Positions 60,726 to 64,000 of a stretch of DNA of 64,000 nucleotides are shown here, in pieces. The notes under the pieces are model-generated. The model worked only from the letters and a program-made list of their open reading frames with translations, was not told the origin of the DNA and did not search any database. The stretch spans positions 930,001 through 994,000 of the forward strand of contig NZ_CP039704.1 of NCBI RefSeq assembly GCF_005144965.1, in the 5' to 3' direction. This stretch comes from Hankyongella ginsenosidimutans. GTDB taxonomy: Bacteria > Pseudomonadota > Alphaproteobacteria > Sphingomonadales > Sphingomonadaceae. A program made the translations under genes and the position numbers. Every line of letters starts with the position of its first letter. Position 1 is the first letter of the stretch.

Positions 60726-60757
60726 CGCCGGCGAACCCCGCGTTCGCCGGCGCTTTT
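60726..60757 (+). terminator. Rho-independent terminator after the TonB receptor
   Basis: CGCCGGCGAA/TTCGCCGGCG form a 10-bp perfect stem with a 7-base loop followed by CTTTTA, 43 bases after the receptor stop. The structure and T-run fit well. Confidence 0.85.
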
Positions 60758-60830
60758 ATAGAGCGATTTCCAAGCAGATGGACTCATCTTCTGGTTAAGA
60801 AATCGCGGCAAAACAAAACACAGAGCGGCC

Positions 60831-63800
60831 TTACCCGAGCAGCAGGCGCACCTGGTTGGCCAGATGGGTCAGCTTGGCCGTCGTCACGGGCTCGCTTGCG
60901 CGCACGGCCTTCACCTTGGCGAGCACGCGCAGAACCGTGGCCTCTTCGGTGCTCAGCCAGGACTTGACGGCAACAAGCGGCGGCTGCCCGCCTTGCTTGC
61001 AGAGCTGCTCGATCAGGGTCAGCCGGATCCGCTCGAAGTCGCTGACGACGCTGGCCGCCAGCAAACGCTCCCACGGGTCGGCGGGGCAAGGGTCTTGGCG
61101 GCGCCATGCGCCCAGCCCAGCATCAGCGCTTCGCCGAGCAGGCCGTAGGCGTGCGCGACTTCCGCCGGTTCGGCCTGGAAATCATGCGCGATGAGCACGA
61201 CGCCAACGCCGCCGTCCATCGCGGCAAGCTGGGCGATCTGTTCCGCGACATCCGAGGGCGCGCCGAGCGCTGCCAGCCGCTGCTGATGCGCAAGATATTC
61301 CTCGCGCGGGGCATCCGCGAGCAGGTCAAGCAACTGCCGGCGCAGGCTGGAAATGCCGTCGCGCAGCCAGGGCGTATCGGCACCGATGAGCCGCGGCGCA
61401 TAGCGCAGCACATCCTCCATGTGCAGGCGCAGCGCGCGTGCCGCGTCCAGATGCAGCGCGGTCTGAATTTCCGCCGGAATCTGATAGTCGTAGGAGTCGA
61501 TCAACCGCCACAAATTGCGCATGTCGTAGGCTTCGCGCGTCAGTACGAAAGCGGACGCCACATCGGCGACTTCGCGCCCGGCTTCCTCGGCAAGATCGTA
61601 CGCCAGAGTAATGCCACCACGATTGACGATGGCGTTGGCAAGCTTGGTGGCGATCAGTTCGCGGCGCAGGCGGTGCGTGCGCATGTCGTTCGCGAACCGG
61701 TCGACCAGCACCTGCGGAAGGCCATCTCCAGGTCTTCAACCAGCCTCGGGTCGTCCGGGACGGCGCTGTCCAGCAACTGCTCGAAGATGTTGATCTTGGC
61801 GTAGGATAGCAGCACCGCCAGTTCCGGCCGGGTCAGGCCCTCGCCGGCGAGCTGGCGGGTGGTGACCTGCGCATCGGTCGGCAGGCCTTCCACCTTGCGG
61901 TTCAGGTGACCGGACTGCTCCAGGCGCTGCATGAAGCGCAGTTGCGCCGGCAATGCCTGGAGGCCGGCCGCCTGCGCGACGGAAATCGCCTGCGTCTGCA
62001 GGTAATTGTCCCGCAACACGATGGCCCCGACGTCGTCCGTCATCGACACCAGCAGATCGTTGCGCACATCCTGGGTCATGCGCCCGGCGCTCATGATCGG
62101 ATCGAGCAGGATCTTGATGTTGACCTCATTGTCCGAACAGTCGACGCCCGCCGAATTGTCGATGAAGTCCGTGTTGATGCGTCCGCCGCGCCGGGCGAAT
62201 TCGATCCGTCCGGCCTGGGTGACGCCCAGATTGGCGCCCTCTCCGATCACCTTGACCCGCAGTTCGCCCGCATCGACGCGCACGGCATCGTTGGTTTTGT
62301 CCCCGGCCTGCGCGTGGGTTTCGTCCGATGCTTTCACATAGGTGCCGATGCCGCCCAGCCAGAGCAAGTCGACCGGCGCTTTCAGGATTGCGGACATCAG
62401 CGTGATCGGATCGAGCACCGCGTCGGCGATCCCGAGCATGGCACGGATTTCCGGGCTGAGCGGAATTTCCTTGGCCGAGCGCGGGAACACGCCGCCACCC
62501 GGTGAAATCAGGCCCGGGTTATAATCCGCCCAGGACGAGCGCGGCAGATCGAACATCCGCTGCCGCTCGGCAAAGCTCGCCTCCGGATTCGGATTGGGGT
62601 CAAGGAAGATGTGGCGGTGGTCGAACGCCGCCACCAGCCTGATCGCCCGGCTGAGCAGCATGCCGTTACCGAAGACATCGCCCGACATGTCGCCGACCCC
62701 GATGACGTCGATCGGATCGACGGCGACATTGACCCCATTTCACGGAAATGCCGTTCGACGGAAATCCAGGCGCCGCGCGCGGTGATGCCCATCTTCTTGT
62801 GGTCATAGCCTTGGCTGCCGCCAGAGGCGAACGCATCGCCGAGCCAGAAGCCCGCATCCAGGCTGATGGCGTTGGCGGTATCGGAGAAGGTCGCCGTGCC
62901 CTTGTCGGCCGCGACCACGAAATACGGATCGTCACCATCCAGCCGGACCACGCCCGTCGGCGGCACGATCTCCTCACCCACGCGATTGTCGGTGACGCTC
63001 AACAGCGTGCGCACGAACACCTTGTAGGCCTCCCGCCCCTCGGTGAGGAACGCCTCGCGGTCGGTCGGCGGTGGCAACTGCTTCGGGAAGAAACCGCCTT
63101 TCGCGCCGACCGGAACGATCACGGCGTTCTTGACCATCTGCGCCTTCAAGAGGCTCAGGATTTCCGTGCGGAAGTCGTCCCGCCGGTCGGACCAGCGCAG
63201 GCCGCCGCGCGCGACCTTGCCGCCGCGCAGGTGGATGCCTTCCACCCGCGGCGAATGCACAAAGATTTCCATATAGGGCACGGGCGGCGGCAGGTCCGGC
63301 ATCTCGGCGGAGCGGATTTTGAAGGCGAGCGCTTCCGGCTCCGGATCCTGGAATGCATTGGTGCGCACGGTCGCCCGGATGGCGGCGAGGAAGCGGCGCA
63401 GAATCCGGTCGTCATCGAGCGCGGAGACATCGGTGAGCGCGTCCTCGAACGCCGCGACGATCTGCTGTTCCTGCGCTGCGCTGTCCGGCGTGCCCGAAAA
63501 ACACCTCGAACAGCGCGACCAACTGCGCCGCCTGGCGCGGGTAATTGCGCAGCGCAGCATACACGGTCTCTGCCTCGTAGGCGAGGCCAGTCTGGCGCAA
63601 ATAGCGGCTATAGGCGCGCAACCAGCTGATCTGGCGGTGCGTGAGGCCGGCGGAGAGCACCAGTGCATGAAAGCCATCGTTCTCCACCCGGCCTTCCAGC
63701 ACCGCCTCGACAGCGGCGCGCAGGCGCTCGCCGACCGCTTCGAGGTCGATCGGCTGGCCGCCGCGGTCGGTCACCAGGAAGTCGTGAATCCAGCCGAGCG

Positions 63801-64000
63801 CCCCGCCATCCAGATCGAAGGGGTATTCCTCCATGACCGTCAGGCCGAAGGCCTCGAGCAGCGGCACCGCCTCCGACAGTGGAATGATCTCGCCGAGACG
63901 GTAGATCTTCACCCGCAGCTGGTCCGGGCGGTCGCCGATGTGCTTGTAGATGTGCACGCCGCGCTCGGCGGGCGAGGCCAGCGAGGTCAGGTAGCCGATG
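60831..64000 (-). CDS. NAD-specific glutamate dehydrogenase, large type (5' end outside window; frameshifted)
   Basis: About 1,055 of some 1,600 codons are visible. From the right edge: [76 protein letters not shown] (catalytic and substrate region), [20 protein letters not shown], then [17 protein letters not shown]-type [40 protein letters not shown] and [20 protein letters not shown], ending [11 protein letters not shown]. This is the GDH-180 class, which turns glutamate into 2-oxoglutarate. Frame changes fall near 63,490, 62,735, 61,720 and 61,080. Confidence 0.95.

Noticed and set aside
1-64000. CRISPR array or prophage
   Set aside because: No regularly spaced repeats of 24-48 bases occur, and no capsid, portal, terminase or tail genes are recognisable.

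Overview
The window is high-GC DNA from an alphaproteobacterium, most likely a free-living heterotroph rich in TonB-dependent receptors. The evidence is the neighbourhoods hisG-hisD, infA-maf-RNase E/G-like-yacG and ubiA-rsmE-gshA, together with UPF0262, a large NAD-glutamate dehydrogenase, hslVU, and a tryptophan halogenase/SapC/cupin/TonB-receptor cluster. I cannot fix the order or genus. About two thirds of the protein genes, housekeeping ones included (hisG, hisD, hslU, queG, ubiA, gshA), continue from one reading frame into another. Wherever I could compare with conserved family sequence, one base is missing from a short homopolymer, so the frame breaks look like sequencing or consensus errors. 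I therefore give whole-gene spans and mark the frame changes instead of calling pseudogenes.

Layout. 1-11.4 kb is an accessory region: a PDZ protein tail, an overlapping pair of nucleotide-modification-associated genes (Nmad3, Nmad2), a convergent giant DUF4011-helicase-nuclease-DUF3320 gene, IS3 debris, and a DUF3489/DUF2924/large serine recombinase module ending beside tRNA-Phe. 11.6-19.2 kb is core: yacG, RNase E/G-like, maf, infA, hisG, hisD, tRNA(CAU), thiolase, mnmC. 19.4-26.3 kb is a halogenase, JmjC-like cupin, SapC and TonB-receptor cluster bounded by two 94-bp direct repeats. 26.3-36.8 kb holds membrane and envelope proteins, a GST, an antiporter, tadA, UPF0262, zapE, a REC-GGDEF regulator and sdhB. 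36.9-42.1 kb is a phenylalanine/tyrosine catabolic block (phhB, FAH, maiA, a VOC protein, hppD, phhA) with a divergent Lrp-type regulator. 42-51.8 kb carries a lipoprotein, a GST, queG, tkt, pmbA, ubiA, rsmE and gshA. 52-53.8 kb is a DNA methyltransferase with a nuclease-like tail beside tRNA-Tyr. 53.9-64 kb has rlmB, a GT39-like protein, hslVU, a second TonB receptor and the NAD-glutamate dehydrogenase (5' end outside the window).

The most unusual structure is a set of dispersed intergenic palindromes of about 50-80 bp. Their stem sequences differ, but they share one plan: TAG/CTA-like ends, a 7-11 bp outer stem, a short internal loop or bulge, a 9-15 bp inner stem and a loop. Several occur in the same order at two loci, some are mosaics of others, and several genes take their stop codon from inside one. 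The second point of interest is the Nmad3-Nmad2 pair facing a DUF4011-helicase-nuclease, a plausible DNA-modification/defence island.
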